64,000 bases of DNA from Rhodospirillales bacterium (GTDB taxonomy: Bacteria > Pseudomonadota > Alphaproteobacteria > Rhodospirillales > Defluviicoccaceae), in contig JADJXQ010000002.1 in the NCBI GenBank assembly GCA_016710335.1, positions 434,001 to 498,000 on the forward strand, read 5' to 3'. A model generated the notes under the pieces. The model saw nothing but the letters and a program-made list of their open reading frames with translations. It made no database searches and was not told where the DNA came from. Each line of letters begins with the position of its first letter. The first letter of the stretch is position 1. This document shows positions 46,616-56,517 of this stretch, piece after piece. Position numbers and translations under genes: made by a program.

Positions 46616-46999
46616 TCAGCGCCGCAGCATCAAGGTCTCGGCGACGAACACGGTGACCGAGATGATGTTGGCGACGAGCGCGCCGGTGGCGAGAGATACG
46701 ATATGGACGATGTCCTCCGCCGTCACGCCCGGCTCCGCCACGTGCGCCGCGAACGCCCAGATGCCGGTGGCGGCGATGAGTTGCAGATCCGCGACCAGGC
46801 TCGTCGCCAGCAACAGCGCGCCGATCTGGGTGCGGTCGCCGAGCTTGAGGCCGGTCGCCACGAGGTTGACGACGACCAGAAAAAAGAACTCGACGACGCT
46901 GTGGTGGGTGGGGTTTTCGATGTCGCCGATTACGAAGCCGACGTTGAGGGTCAGCGCCAAGATCAGAAAGAAGCCGAAAAGGACCTTTTCCAGATTCAT
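46616..46999 (-). CDS. DUF6394 family small membrane protein
   Basis: 127 residues with four predicted transmembrane helices: VLFGFFLILALTLNVGFVIGD, VVEFFFLVVVNLVATGL, TQIGALLLATSLVADLQLIAATGIWAF (cited in part) and a C-terminal ATGALVANIISVTVFVAETL. The pair with a TrkA-N channel gene recurs in other proteobacteria, so it may be a channel subunit; the biochemical role is not known. The ATG for MNLEKV is preceded by GGGAAGGG. Longer frames upstream read through the intergenic hairpin. Confidence 0.8.
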   Translation of the reverse strand: MNLEKVLFGFFLILALTLNVGFVIGDIENPTHHSVVEFFFLVVVNLVATGLKLGDRTQIGALLLATSLVADLQLIAATGIWAFAAHVAEPGVTAEDIVHIVSLATGALVANIISVTVFVAETLMLRR

Positions 47000-47125
47000 C
47001 AGGCTGTTCCCTTCCCGCTGCTTCCGGCGGGGACCTGCGCGCCCACCATTGCAGGGAACCTTCGCACACACGAGTGCGCGTGTGGAAGACAGTTTGCAGC
47101 AGGCGACGCCGTTACCGCATAGCAA

Positions 47126-47149
47126 GCGGGCCGGCAATCGCCGGCCCGC
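47126..47149 (-). terminator. Hairpin after the Hsp20 gene
   Basis: A 10-bp perfect stem (gcgggccggc / gccggcccgc) with a 4-nt loop lies 27 bp beyond the Hsp20 stop on its strand. No clear T-run follows, so factor-independent termination is uncertain. Confidence 0.4.
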
Positions 47150-47175
47150 CGATCCGCCGCTGACGTGCGTCCCGC

Positions 47176-47742
47176 TTACGCGACCGATTTCTCCGCGGCG
47201 TCGGACACCAGCTTCGGCTCCTCGCCGCCGCTGTCGCGGCCCTTGATCTCGATCTTCCTGGCCCTGGCGCGGGCTTCGGGAGACTTGGGCAGGGTGACGG
47301 TCAACACGCCGTTCTTGAAACTCGCCTCGACCTTGTCCCCGACAACGTCGACCTCGAACGGAATTGCGCGGCGGAACGAGCCGAACGAGCGCTCGGTGTA
47401 GCGGTAGCCCTGTCCGCTCTTCTCGGTTTCGGCCTTCTTCTCGCCGGCGATGATCAGCGCGTTGTCTGCCAGGGTCAACTCAACGTCCTTCTCGTCGATG
47501 CCGGGCAACTCGGCGGTGACGACGATTTCGTTCTCATCTTCGGCGACGTCGACCCGAGGGGCTACCGCGCCCAAACCGGCGCCCGTGCGAGCCTGCGCCG
47601 GTGCGTTGAAGCCGCGCCAGAAATCCTCGAAGAGGCGATCCACTTCGCGCTGCAACCCGAAGAACGGATGTTCGACATCGCGACGCGCGACGGCCACCTC
47701 CCTGTCACGGCTCCATGGGATCAAGTCACGGACATTCAACAT
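47176..47742 (-). CDS. Small heat shock protein (Hsp20/alpha-crystallin family)
   Basis: ATP-independent holdase chaperone, 188 residues. The N-terminal region LQREVDRLFEDFWRGF is the usual oligomerisation part. The alpha-crystallin domain runs from VDVAEDENEIVVTAELPGIDEKDVELTLADNALIIAGEKK (cited in parts) to the FRRAIPFEVDVVGDKVEASFKNGVLTVTLPK conserved end (V-x-x-x-F-x-N-G-V-L motif). A strong AGGAGG precedes the ATG. Confidence 0.93.
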   Translation of the reverse strand: MLNVRDLIPWSRDREVAVARRDVEHPFFGLQREVDRLFEDFWRGFNAPAQARTGAGLGAVAPRVDVAEDENEIVVTAELPGIDEKDVELTLADNALIIAGEKKAETEKSGQGYRYTERSFGSFRRAIPFEVDVVGDKVEASFKNGVLTVTLPKSPEARARARKIEIKGRDSGGEEPKLVSDAAEKSVA

Positions 47743-47853
47743 CGTTACCTCCTGTTCCCTGTGCGGACCGGGCCGCATCCTCGCCGGCCCCGTTCCGCAG
47801 TTGCGGAAACCGCTTCCTCGTGCTCCGCGGGCCGGCCCCTCCGCGGCAACCGG

Positions 47854-47881
47854 CGATTATTAACTTATCCTGACTGTACAA
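47854..47881 (-). promoter_or_regulatory. Weak promoter-like sequence upstream of hsp20
   Basis: On the minus strand TTGTAC, 16 bp, TAATCG in an AT-rich patch, about 110 bp before the Hsp20 start. It matches neither the heat-shock sigma-32 consensus nor CIRCE, so the assignment is weak. Confidence 0.25.
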
Positions 47882-49457
47882 TACGCCACCGATACCGGCG
47901 CAACCCTGCCATGCAAAATCCGCAACCCGGCTCGTACATCCGCGACGGCGCGCCGGGTGGGGGGAGCGGCATCGACACTAAGGGGGCGTTGCGCCGGCGC
48001 TAATAGTCCCACTGCCACTTGAGGCCGATGAACTCCTGGGTTTCCGAGGTGCCTTCGCTCAACTCGGCTTCAAGGGACAGGCGATCGGTGATCTTGACCT
48101 CGGCGCTGTACTCCGTCGTCCCCGGCTTGGTGCCCTGCTTGGTTTCGATGTAGACGCGGTCGCCGATGTTCTTGCCGGCGCGCACCGCAGAGCCGCCGTC
48201 GCCGCTGCCCGGGTCGATCGACAGCGTATCGACCCCGAGCAGGTTGCGCGAGGCGTCCACCAAGCCGCTGTCGCCGGTTCGCAGCGCGTCGAGCGCCAGG
48301 GCAAGCTGCGCGGCTTCCCCCGGCCCCATCTCGCCGGCGGTCTTGCCGAACAGGACCCGCGGCAGAACCTCGCTCTCAGGCAGCGCCGGGATCGACCTCA
48401 GTTCGATCTGGGGGTCCGAGGCCAGCCCGGAGACAGCGATGATGCCGGTGATGTCGTCGCGCTTGTGCTCGGCGATGATGTCCAGGCGTGGATCTATCTT
48501 GCGGGATGACGCGAACTCCACCACACCTTTGGTCAGATCGAACGTCGTGCCGACGAACGAGAACTCGCCGCGCACGATCTCGAGCTTGCCCTTGACCCGC
48601 GGCTCGTTGGCCGGACCAGTGACGGCGAGGTTGCCCTTCCATTCAGATTCCAGCCCGCGGCCGCGGACGAACACGTTGCCCGGCATGTCGATGGTCAGAT
48701 CCAGGTCCAACGGAATCGCGGCGTCCCCGTCCGGCTCGACTCGCGCCCGGATGACTTCTCCGTCCTTGTCGATCTCCACCGGGTTGAGGTCGACGACCGA
48801 AGGCGGCATCCGGTTGACGAGGCGGGCTTCGATCCGCGTCGGCTGAATGCGGCCGGTCAGGGTCGCAAGCTGCGAGCCCCGGACGAAGCGCACGTCACCG
48901 TTGATGGTCGCGGTGACATCGTCACGCCGTACCAGCGTCGCCTCGCGGACATCGACGCTGACATCCAGATCCCCCTGGCTCTTGTCGAGCGGAATCCGCC
49001 CCTGTCCCGACAGGCGCCCGGAACGGCCGTCCGTCCCGGACAGCGTTACCTCGACCGGCTGATTGGGGTCCATGCGCACGGCGAGGTCCAAGCCGCCGAT
49101 GACCGTGCCGTATTCAAGGTTCTCGTAGCGTCCGTTGGCGACGGTGACCGCACCCCGGAGGCGCGGCGCAGCGATGGTGCCGGACGCGGAGACGTCGATC
49201 TTGCCTTCACCGCTCAGCCGGTGGCCGTCGATGGGCAGCGCCTCGATCAGCGGCTGCAGGGCGCCCTGCCAGTTGACCTGTGCGGCGATGGGTGTCGTGT
49301 CGCCCACGTCGACCTCCATGGTGCGCGCATCGACCTTCAGCGGCAGCCGCCCGGTCATCACCAGATCGCTGTCGCCGACGCCCTGCACCCGACCGTCCAC
49401 GTTGACGACGCCGCCCGACCAGCGCGCGTTCATTCGCGCCGCGAGGGGCGGCAGGTC

Positions 49458-49460
49458 CTA
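49458..49460 (-). other. Internal amber codon in tamB
   Basis: TAG in the tamB frame with conserved coding sequence on both sides and no frame change. The next in-frame ATG is 27 bp downstream. Confidence 0.8.
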
Positions 49461-50820
49461 AGCGGGATCACCGTAGACGATGCCGTCGACGCGGAGGTCC
49501 AGCTTGCCGGCCAGCAGCGATCCTTCGGTGACCACGTCGGCGCTCGCGTTCAGGTCGCCCCCGACGTCGACGCCTGGAGCCACCGCCCGCACCACCGCAA
49601 GCGGCAGGTCGCTGATACGCACCTGTGCGGACTTCTCCGCCGGCGCCTGCCGGGCGTTGACGGTGATCAGGCCGTCGGAGACCTTCAAGGCCACGTCGCG
49701 GGCGGTCAGCGTCTCGCCCTCGATAACGATGTTCGCCGGACGCTGCAGGGCGAAGGGGACCTCGGCGACGGCGCCATCGAGCCCGGCGATGGTGACGGTG
49801 GTGATGTTGTCGGCCATCGCCACGGTGCCGCGCGTCTGCACGGTTCCGCTGGGTTCGCCGGTCAGGCGCGCCGCCACTCTGAACTGCGCCTCGGAAACGC
49901 TACCGGAGAGGTCGGCGTCGACGGCGCCGACGGTGACGGCGCCGGCGCCGATGTCGCCGCCACTCAGCGACACCTTGCCGCTGGGCGTGCCGAGCAGGTC
50001 GGTCCCGGCGCCCTTGGCGCTGATCCGGCCGATGCGGATCGCCTCCCCTCCCTCGGGGACGACGGCGAGACCGGAGCCGTCGAGTTCGACGGACGCCGCT
50101 TGCCTGCCGCCGTCGTCATGGAGGCGGACGGTGAGGTCGGCACGACCACGGGCCGTGGTGCCGGCGACGGTGACGCCACCGTCGCCACCACGGAAGGCGG
50201 CGCCGAGGTCGCCTGTGAAGGTGCCGCCGGCGAGCGGGACGTTCATGTTTCCCGAAAGCTCAACCCCCAGCGCCCTGGCTGCGATGTCGGTGAGCCGCAG
50301 CCGCTCCCCCTCCTCCACCGCGAAACGGGTCGCCGCATCCAGCGCGGCCATGGACGTTTCGGCGACGACGGTGAGCAGGCCCTGCGGCCCGGACACTGCG
50401 TTGGCTGCGGTCACGGTAGTTTTCGCCGTGGGAACCGCGATGTCCTGCACCGTGGCATCGGTGAGGTTGGCGACCACCGTCACCGTCGGATCAGCGACGG
50501 CGCCCTCGGCCGTCACGTCGGTCACCAGCCGGCCCGTCAGCGGCGTCGCGACGGCGTCGCCGACGGGTTTCAGGTCGTCCACAACCAGTTGCAGCGCGGC
50601 GGCAAGCTTGGAGTATCCGTCGGTCACGCGGGCGCTGCCGGTCACGTCGAAGGCGCGAGCGTCGAGATTGAAGGACTCCACCACGGCGGTGCCCTGGTCC
50701 TTCAGCGCGAACCGGGTGGTCAGCGCCGCGTCGGCGCCGAGCACGGCCTCCGCAACCGGCTGCCCCATGGAGAAGCCCGTCAAGCGCACGGCGGCCGATC
50801 CGGTCATTCGCGATGCCGCC

Positions 50821-50916
50821 AAGTCGCCATCGACGGACGAGTCCAAGTCGCCATCGACGGAGGTGTCCATGTCGCCATCGACGGACGAGTCCAAGTCGCC
50901 ATCGACGGACGCTTCG
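50821..50916 (-). repeat. 24-bp tandem repeat (four copies) in tamB
   Basis: Four contiguous 24-bp units, nearly identical, encode VDGDLDSS-type octapeptides in frame. The last unit diverges at its end. An in-frame expansion in a beta-repeat protein. Confidence 0.9.
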
Positions 50917-52479
50917 ACGGTGAGCACGCCGGCAAGCGGCATCTGCAGCGCCGGGCCAAGCGCAGCCAGGTCATCGATGCCGCCGTTCAGTCTGAAATGG
51001 GTTGGCCCCTCCGCGAAGCCCACGCGCCCCTGCCCGGCAAGCTGCACCGCAGCCGCCGTCACCTTGACGGTTTGGATATCGATCGCCGTCGCCGCCTCGT
51101 TGAGAACGCTTTGCAAGGTAACGGTGACGGTGTCGCCAAGCAAAGCAGCGGCCGCCGGCGTTTCCGATGTCACCCCGGTGGCGACGACGTCCACATTCAC
51201 GATGCGAGAACCCGGGTCCTCGCCATCGCTCTCCCCGACTTCCGGCGCGACACGTGCATCCACGGTGAAGGCGCCAGCCGCCAGTCCCGGCGCGGTCAGG
51301 GCGCCGATGCGCCCCTGAACGGTGACATCCGGGTCGGACACGTCGCCGGCAACGTCAGCCTCGATGTCCAGGCTCTTGATGGCGGCGGAACCGAGCAGCG
51401 CTGACAGCCGCTCCGGCGCGATGGCTTCGAGCGAGATGTGGGCGCCGATCTCCTCGGAATCGAGATCGAGCCGCCCGCCGCCGGTCAAGGCGAGGGCGAC
51501 CATCTCGATGTCGAGGGCTTCGAGGTGGAACACGCGCGTATCCTGGTAGCGCGCCGCGAAATCGAACGACACCGCATCGCCGACGAGGGGCCGCACGGGA
51601 TCCTGGAGCAGATCGTCAACGTCGGCGGAACCGGTCAGACGGACGCGAAGGTCCTCGGCCTTGGCGATGCCGATGTCGGCGTTGACGGCGAACAGGTTTT
51701 CGCCGCTGGCTGCAAGCTTTCCCTGCCAGCCGGAAATGGGCCCGTCCCCTTTGAGGCTGAGGGCGAACGGCGGATACGGCCGCAGGCCGGCGAGCCGCAT
51801 CACCAGCCCGCCGGCGGGCTCCTGCGCCTCGACATTGACCGTAAGCTGCTCCGTCGATGGGTCGAACGCGCCCGCGACGTCGACGGTGATGCCGCCGCCG
51901 GCATCGGTGCGCCGCACCGCGAGGTCCGTGCGGATCACGCCGTCGCGGGGCGCGGCCAGCGTTCCCTCCGCCTGCAGGGTCATGCGTTCGCCGGCGAGCG
52001 CTTTGCCAAGGGTGAGGTCGGCGATCTCCAGCGTGTCGACACGGACGGAGACCGGCAGCGACGGCATTGCGAAGCCGGTTTCCTCGGATTCCGGTTCCTC
52101 CGGCTCATCGACAACGACCGGAGCGCGCACCACGTCGATGCCGCTGGCTTGGAGCGCCGTGACATGGAGCTGCCGGGAGAACAACGCCCACGGTTTCCAG
52201 GTCAGGAGCATCCTCTCGGCAGAGAGCCAGACGCCGTCGCGATCCCGCATCTCCACATCCGCAAGGGCCAGGCGCGCGGGCAAGCCGGCCCCGATTTCAC
52301 CGATCGAGATTTCGCTGACACCGGGGGTGCTGCCAAGGTCCGACACCAGCCCTGCCAAAGCCTCTCGCCCCGAGGGCGACTGTACGTAGAAATATCCGCC
52401 GATCAGGGCGCCGGCGACGAGCAGAACGAGGACGCCAAAGATGATGCCGGCAATGCGCAGGACGCGAAGTGCGCGCACC

Positions 52480-54405
52480 TCAGAAAGCCTGGCCGATGCT
52501 GAAGTAGAACTGGAATGAGTCGTCGACACCGTCCCGGCGGTTGATGGGAAAGGCCACGTCGAACCTGAGGGGCCCGACGCCGGTGTAATAGCGGAGCCCG
52601 AGGCCGGCTGCCCACAGCACGGGGTCGGAAAAGTCCGGCAGGACGGAGTCATAGACGTTGCCGCCGTCGACGAACGGCACCACACCGATGTCGCCCCATA
52701 CCCGCGCGCGCAACTCGGCGCTGAACACCAGCTTGGAGCGGCCGCCGACCGGGTCATCGTCGGCATCCAGCGGCCCCACGGTCTGGAACGCATAGCCGCG
52801 AACCGAGCCGCCACCGCCAGCATAGAGGCGCTTGTTGGCGGGAATGTCCTCGGTTTCTTCGCCGACGATCGAGCCCAGCCGCAACCTCCCGGCAAGGACA
52901 TAGCGCCGATCGGCGTCTATCGGGTAGTAGCCTCGCACGGTCCCCTCGGCGACGTTGAACAGCAACGATTTCTCCGAAGACGTGCCGGTGTAGGGCGTTA
53001 CCGCCAGATCCAGGTTAATGCCCTCGGTCGGATTGAACTCGTCATCGGATCCCTGGTAGCGCACGCTGGCGGGCACGCCGAACAATAAACTCTCGGTACG
53101 ATCGTCGTTGTCGGTCAAATCACTGTAGTCGATGCTGCCCGCGAGCGACGCCGACCATCGCTCCGACAACGGCCACTCGAGCCCCGAGGTCGCATTCGCT
53201 TCAAGCCCGTCGAAGGCATCCGTGGCGTTGTTCCTGAACAGGGCCTCGGCGAAGAAGTTGCGGTCTTCCCTGCCCAGGTTGGGGCGGACAAAGGAAATCG
53301 AGCCCTCTTGCTGCAAAGGGTCGCCACCCAGCGAAACCTCCAGGTCCTCGTCGCGCCCCAACAGGTTGCGGTGGCGCCAGAACACCTTCGCGCCCGGTCC
53401 GCGGTCGGTGGAATACCCGACGCCGAAGCCGATGGACCGCGGCTTGCCTTCCTGCACCTGGAGCGTCGCGTCCAGTTCTCCGGCGGCGTTGAGCTGCTGC
53501 GGATAGTCGATCGCGACGCTGTCGAACAAGCCGGTCTTGACCAGGTCGGACCGTAGATCCGCGACCTTCCGTTCGCTGTAGGGTTCGCCCTCCTTCCACG
53601 GGATCCACTGGCGGACGTAATCCTCTTCGACGCGCTCCAGACCTTCGACTGAGGTTGTCCCGAACGCCGCGCGCGGTCCGGGATCGATGACCACGTCGAC
53701 CGCCACCGTCTTCGCGCCATGATCGACCACCACCCTGCGGTCGACCTGCTTGGCGAACGGGTGGGCCTCGTCCTGAAGCCGATCGATGGCCCGCCCTTCC
53801 GCCGCAACGATCGCCGCGCCCCGGGCCTGATCGCCGATCGCGAGCCCAAGGTCCTCAAGCGGCGGAACTTGCGGAGCGCCGGCTGCGGCTCCGGCATCGC
53901 CGCTCTCTGCATAGCGCATGTCATACGACGCGAGGGTATAGGGCGGGCCGGATGTGACGGTGATGGTGATCTGGGCCGGCGTCTTCTCGGTGTTCAGGTC
54001 GTACGCGACATCGCCTGAGTAGTAGCCTTCCGAGCGCAGAACCGTGTTGAACCGTTCGACGTCGCCTTCAATGCGGCGCACCAGCCCGGCTCGAATCGGC
54101 GGTGGCTTGTCCTTCAGGGAGTTGAGCAGAGCGCTTTTCTCGAGCGTGCTCTTCAAGCCGCTGTTGTCGTCGACGCCCTTTATGTCCACCGTATAGTCAA
54201 TGCCATCGGCTTGCGGAGGCTCTTCGATGCCGCCGTCTTTGTCGTCATCCTCCAAGCCGAAAAGCTTGCCAAGGCCGAGAAACGCGACCGACGCATCCTC
54301 GGCGCGCACGACCGCCGAAGCGGCCACCAGCAATAAAGCAACGGCGATGAGTACACCGGCCTGACGGGCGGCCACGCTTCCCGCGAGTGTCCAGGCCTGT
54401 CGCAT
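52480..54405 (-). CDS. tamA: TamA, Omp85-family outer-membrane assembly factor
   Basis: 641 residues. The signal peptide is ARQAGVLIAVALLLVAASAVVRAEDA. POTRA domains follow (IDYTVDIKGVDDNSGLKSTL, and later KTVAVDVVIDPGPRAAFGTTSVEGLERV). The C-terminal ~370 residues form the 16-strand beta-barrel with the RGYAFQTVGPLD lid-lock motif region and a terminal aromatic FYFSIGQAF. It works with TamB to insert autotransporters and other proteins into the outer membrane. A ribosome-binding GGGAGG supports the ATG at 54405; a longer start adds seven codons. tamB starts 2 bp after its stop. Confidence 0.93.
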   Translation of the reverse strand: MRQAWTLAGSVAARQAGVLIAVALLLVAASAVVRAEDASVAFLGLGKLFGLEDDDKDGGIEEPPQADGIDYTVDIKGVDDNSGLKSTLEKSALLNSLKDKPPPIRAGLVRRIEGDVERFNTVLRSEGYYSGDVAYDLNTEKTPAQITITVTSGPPYTLASYDMRYAESGDAGAAAGAPQVPPLEDLGLAIGDQARGAAIVAAEGRAIDRLQDEAHPFAKQVDRRVVVDHGAKTVAVDVVIDPGPRAAFGTTSVEGLERVEEDYVRQWIPWKEGEPYSERKVADLRSDLVKTGLFDSVAIDYPQQLNAAGELDATLQVQEGKPRSIGFGVGYSTDRGPGAKVFWRHRNLLGRDEDLEVSLGGDPLQQEGSISFVRPNLGREDRNFFAEALFRNNATDAFDGLEANATSGLEWPLSERWSASLAGSIDYSDLTDNDDRTESLLFGVPASVRYQGSDDEFNPTEGINLDLAVTPYTGTSSEKSLLFNVAEGTVRGYYPIDADRRYVLAGRLRLGSIVGEETEDIPANKRLYAGGGGSVRGYAFQTVGPLDADDDPVGGRSKLVFSAELRARVWGDIGVVPFVDGGNVYDSVLPDFSDPVLWAAGLGLRYYTGVGPLRFDVAFPINRRDGVDDSFQFYFSIGQAF

Positions 54406-54572
54406 GATTCGGACCTCCCACATCACCCAGACTCCGCGGATGTGGCTGCGATATAGGTCCCACGCGGGCGGTTGTCCCTGCTCCCATCCTGTCGCTTATT
54501 TTGGAGTCCGCCATTCTTTTCGCAAGGCTCCACATCGGCCCTGCTGCTTCTGCCGCATCGCGGGTACGACAC

Positions 54573-55430
54573 CTATCGGACGGGAATGCCGTTCAGGATA
54601 TAGAGGGCGACGAGAAGCTCGCTCGGGTTGGCTTCGCCAAAGTACTTGCTGTAGAGCTTCCACACCTCCCCGGATCGATACAATTCGGAGAGCGCCCGGT
54701 CGGCGGCGAGCCGGAAGGCGGTGTCGCCTTTGCGCACCACCAACGCATAAGGCTCATAAGAGTAGAACCGCCCGGAGAGTTGGTACTGGGAAGGATCGGG
54801 GAAGGTCTTTGCCAGCCCCAGCAACAGGATGCGGTCCGCGAAGTAGGCCTGGATTTGATTGTTCTTGAGCGCTTCGATGCCCTCATCATGGCTTGCGAAT
54901 GACTTGACCTCGGCGTCAACGGCGGTCGCTTTGAGCGCGGCCGTCAGTCCCTCCTCGGTCGTCGTCCCCTTCAGAACCCCGACCGTCTTGCCGGCGACAT
55001 CCGCAATATCGTTGATGCCTGAGTCTTTTCCCGTCAACATTTCGGCGCCGGTCACGAAGGTGGCGAGAGTGAAGTCGACCTGTTCGCGTCGCTCCAGCGT
55101 GTGGGTGCTGGAACTGCATTCGATGTCCACATCGCCGCTTGCCACCATCGCGATGCGATCGGCCGACGGTACCGGCTTGTACTGGATGTCGAGCGTTTCG
55201 AGGCCAGTGGCGCGCTTTACCTCGTCGGCGATCTTCCGGCACAGATCGACACTGTAGCCCGTCGGTTGCCCGTCGTCGCCCTTATAGGAGAACGGCCGCG
55301 CATCGTCGCGGTAGCCGATCACCATCGTCCCGCGCTTCTTGATTTCGCTCAACGTATCCGGCGTGTCCTGCGCGACCGCAGCCCCGGTAACAAGCAACGC
55401 CGATGCCAACAAAAAGCCAGTGATCCTCAC
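54573..55430 (-). CDS. Amino-acid ABC transporter periplasmic binding protein (type II, SBP_bac_3)
   Basis: 285 residues with a signal peptide (VRITGFLLASALLVTGAAVAQD) and a mature part of the glutamate/aspartate-binding type: TMVIGYRDDARPFSYKGDDGQPTGYSVDLCRKIADEV (cited in parts), DIECSSSTHTLERREQVDFT, VGVLKGTTTEEGL, and the C-terminal SELYRSGEVWKLYSKYFG. The GTG start has GGAGGGA at good spacing. It is an orphan: no permease or ATPase gene is next to it. The ligand is probably a polar amino acid. Confidence 0.9.
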   Translation of the reverse strand: MRITGFLLASALLVTGAAVAQDTPDTLSEIKKRGTMVIGYRDDARPFSYKGDDGQPTGYSVDLCRKIADEVKRATGLETLDIQYKPVPSADRIAMVASGDVDIECSSSTHTLERREQVDFTLATFVTGAEMLTGKDSGINDIADVAGKTVGVLKGTTTEEGLTAALKATAVDAEVKSFASHDEGIEALKNNQIQAYFADRILLLGLAKTFPDPSQYQLSGRFYSYEPYALVVRKGDTAFRLAADRALSELYRSGEVWKLYSKYFGEANPSELLVALYILNGIPVR

Positions 55431-56047
55431 CGTTCCCTCCTCGCCCCGCGGACAACCTCGATTTCCGGCACAGTAGGTGGTGACAGACCGCGGTTCAAGC
55501 GCCGTCCCGACTGGCGGGCGGGCCGTGGGCGCGTCGAATGCGAGCCCGGACACCCGCGGACGGTAGGCGTGCGAGCCACCAATAAGGGATTAAATAATCC
55601 TACTGCACCTTTTAAGTGCAGAAAGCGTTTTTTTCTGTTCCGAAACATTTTCATGCGTCTCGATCTTGCATACCCTAACCCAAATGGGTATGTTTGACGC
55701 TGATTGCTGGGGCGGCGTCGCGTTCTTGACAAGGATTGCGCCGCAACAACTATCGAGCGTACCAGCAGTAGCAGGTTGTGCTTGAGGCCGGGTCGCAACA
55801 ACGTTGTAGACTGGGACTTTGTAAACAACATTACGGTGCGATGACCCGGCTTGATAAGCACGAAACTGTTCACCGGCTGGCCACAAAAAACCGGGCAGCC
55901 GGAAGCGACTAATGAAGCATCACCGCAGCGTCCGTGACAGGAGCCGCGACAACTGCGGGCGATGCGCCGTTCGATCATCGAGATTGATGCGTCTGTGGGG
56001 AGTAGGGCGCAGATACGGTGAACCTTCCAGAGGGATAGGAGATCCTC
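55431..56047. other. Intergenic region with an AT-rich, palindrome-rich core
   Basis: 617 bp without a convincing gene, between a leftward binding-protein gene and a rightward small gene. From about 55580 to 55700 the GC content drops visibly. That part contains the palindrome ggatta-aa-taatcc (55586-55599), the hairpin ctgcac/gtgcag (55603-55621) followed by a run of seven Ts, and a cataccc/gggtatg inverted repeat (55669-55692). It may be an operator and promoter region for the binding protein, or acquired DNA. Confidence 0.5.
55603..55634 (+). terminator. Hairpin with T-run on the plus strand
   Basis: A 6-bp stem ctgcac/gtgcag, a 7-nt loop, then aaagcg and seven Ts. It has the shape of an intrinsic terminator, but no gene on the plus strand ends near it. 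Confidence 0.35.
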
Positions 56048-56287
56048 ATGAGCAAGCAACCTACACTGACGCAGTTGTCCGAACACAACCCCGACTTCCA
56101 GTTCTTCCCGGGATCACTCGCTTCCGCAGATACTGAGCATTCGTCAGGCGCCGTTCACGGGGCGTATCAGGCGGGACTGCATTACGTAGCCGCGGACTTG
56201 TCGGAACTGGCTCGGTTCGCGCCGCCGAATAAATCCAAGGCGATCATGGCCATCGTGCGTCTCGTTCGGGCGGTGGCGGATAACTGA
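56048..56287 (+). CDS. Small hypothetical protein, 79 residues
   Basis: Not recognised. MSKQPTLTQLSEHNPDFQFFPGS, then HGAYQAGLHYVAADLSELARFAPPNKSKAIMAIVRLVRAVADN (cited in parts). It could be mostly helical in its second half. The case for a real gene is a good AGGAGA 5 bp before the ATG and sensible codon use. No neighbour explains its role. Confidence 0.55.
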   Translation: MSKQPTLTQLSEHNPDFQFFPGSLASADTEHSSGAVHGAYQAGLHYVAADLSELARFAPPNKSKAIMAIVRLVRAVADN

Positions 56288-56517
56288 ACGGCGTCCGAGC
56301 CGTTTGTTCTTTCTGCTTTTCCGCCGATGGCTCGAGACCGCGTGCCCGAAACAGGAGGTCCCTGCTGCGCCGGATGCCGGCGGAGCAGGGTGTCCCCCTG
56401 TAACCGGGCCTGCAGCGCCCTGATATCGGATTTGATCTCGCCGGCGCGCCGCCCCACATGAAGCTGAGGTGGCGCGCCGAACGGCGCCACGTGGAAATCC
56501 AGTTGAAGGCCTGCATC

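Larger units (their letters stand above)
48000..52478 (-). pseudogene. tamB: Translocation and assembly module protein TamB, interrupted by an in-frame amber codon
   Basis: About 1,490 codons. The N-terminus (GTG start; VRALRVLRIAGIIFGVLVLLVAGALIGGYFYVQS, cited in part) is a single membrane anchor, and the long middle is beta-taco-like repetitive sequence. The C-terminal DUF490 domain is intact (FSFVGTTFDLTKGVVEF, LPRVLFGKTAGEMGPGEAAQLALALDAL, and terminal IGLKWQWDY). After IVYGDPA a TAG stop occurs at 49460-49458; the same frame continues DLPPLAARMNARWSGG with full family character. A C-to-T change of CAG to TAG would explain this. It may be a nonsense mutation, read through, or a sequencing error. 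The start overlaps the tamA end by near contact. Confidence 0.85.

Noticed and set aside
43114..46656. A 1,180-codon open frame on the plus strand
   Set aside because: It is antisense to the acyl-CoA ligase and the channel gene, which have full family motifs; long shadows are expected at this GC content.
49458..49460. TAG in tamB as pyrrolysine or other recoding
   Set aside because: No supporting element or enzyme is seen; a simple CAG-to-TAG change is enough.
49221..51404. A 727-codon open frame on the plus strand
   Set aside because: Antisense to tamB, with arginine/glycine/histidine-rich composition and no recognisable domain.
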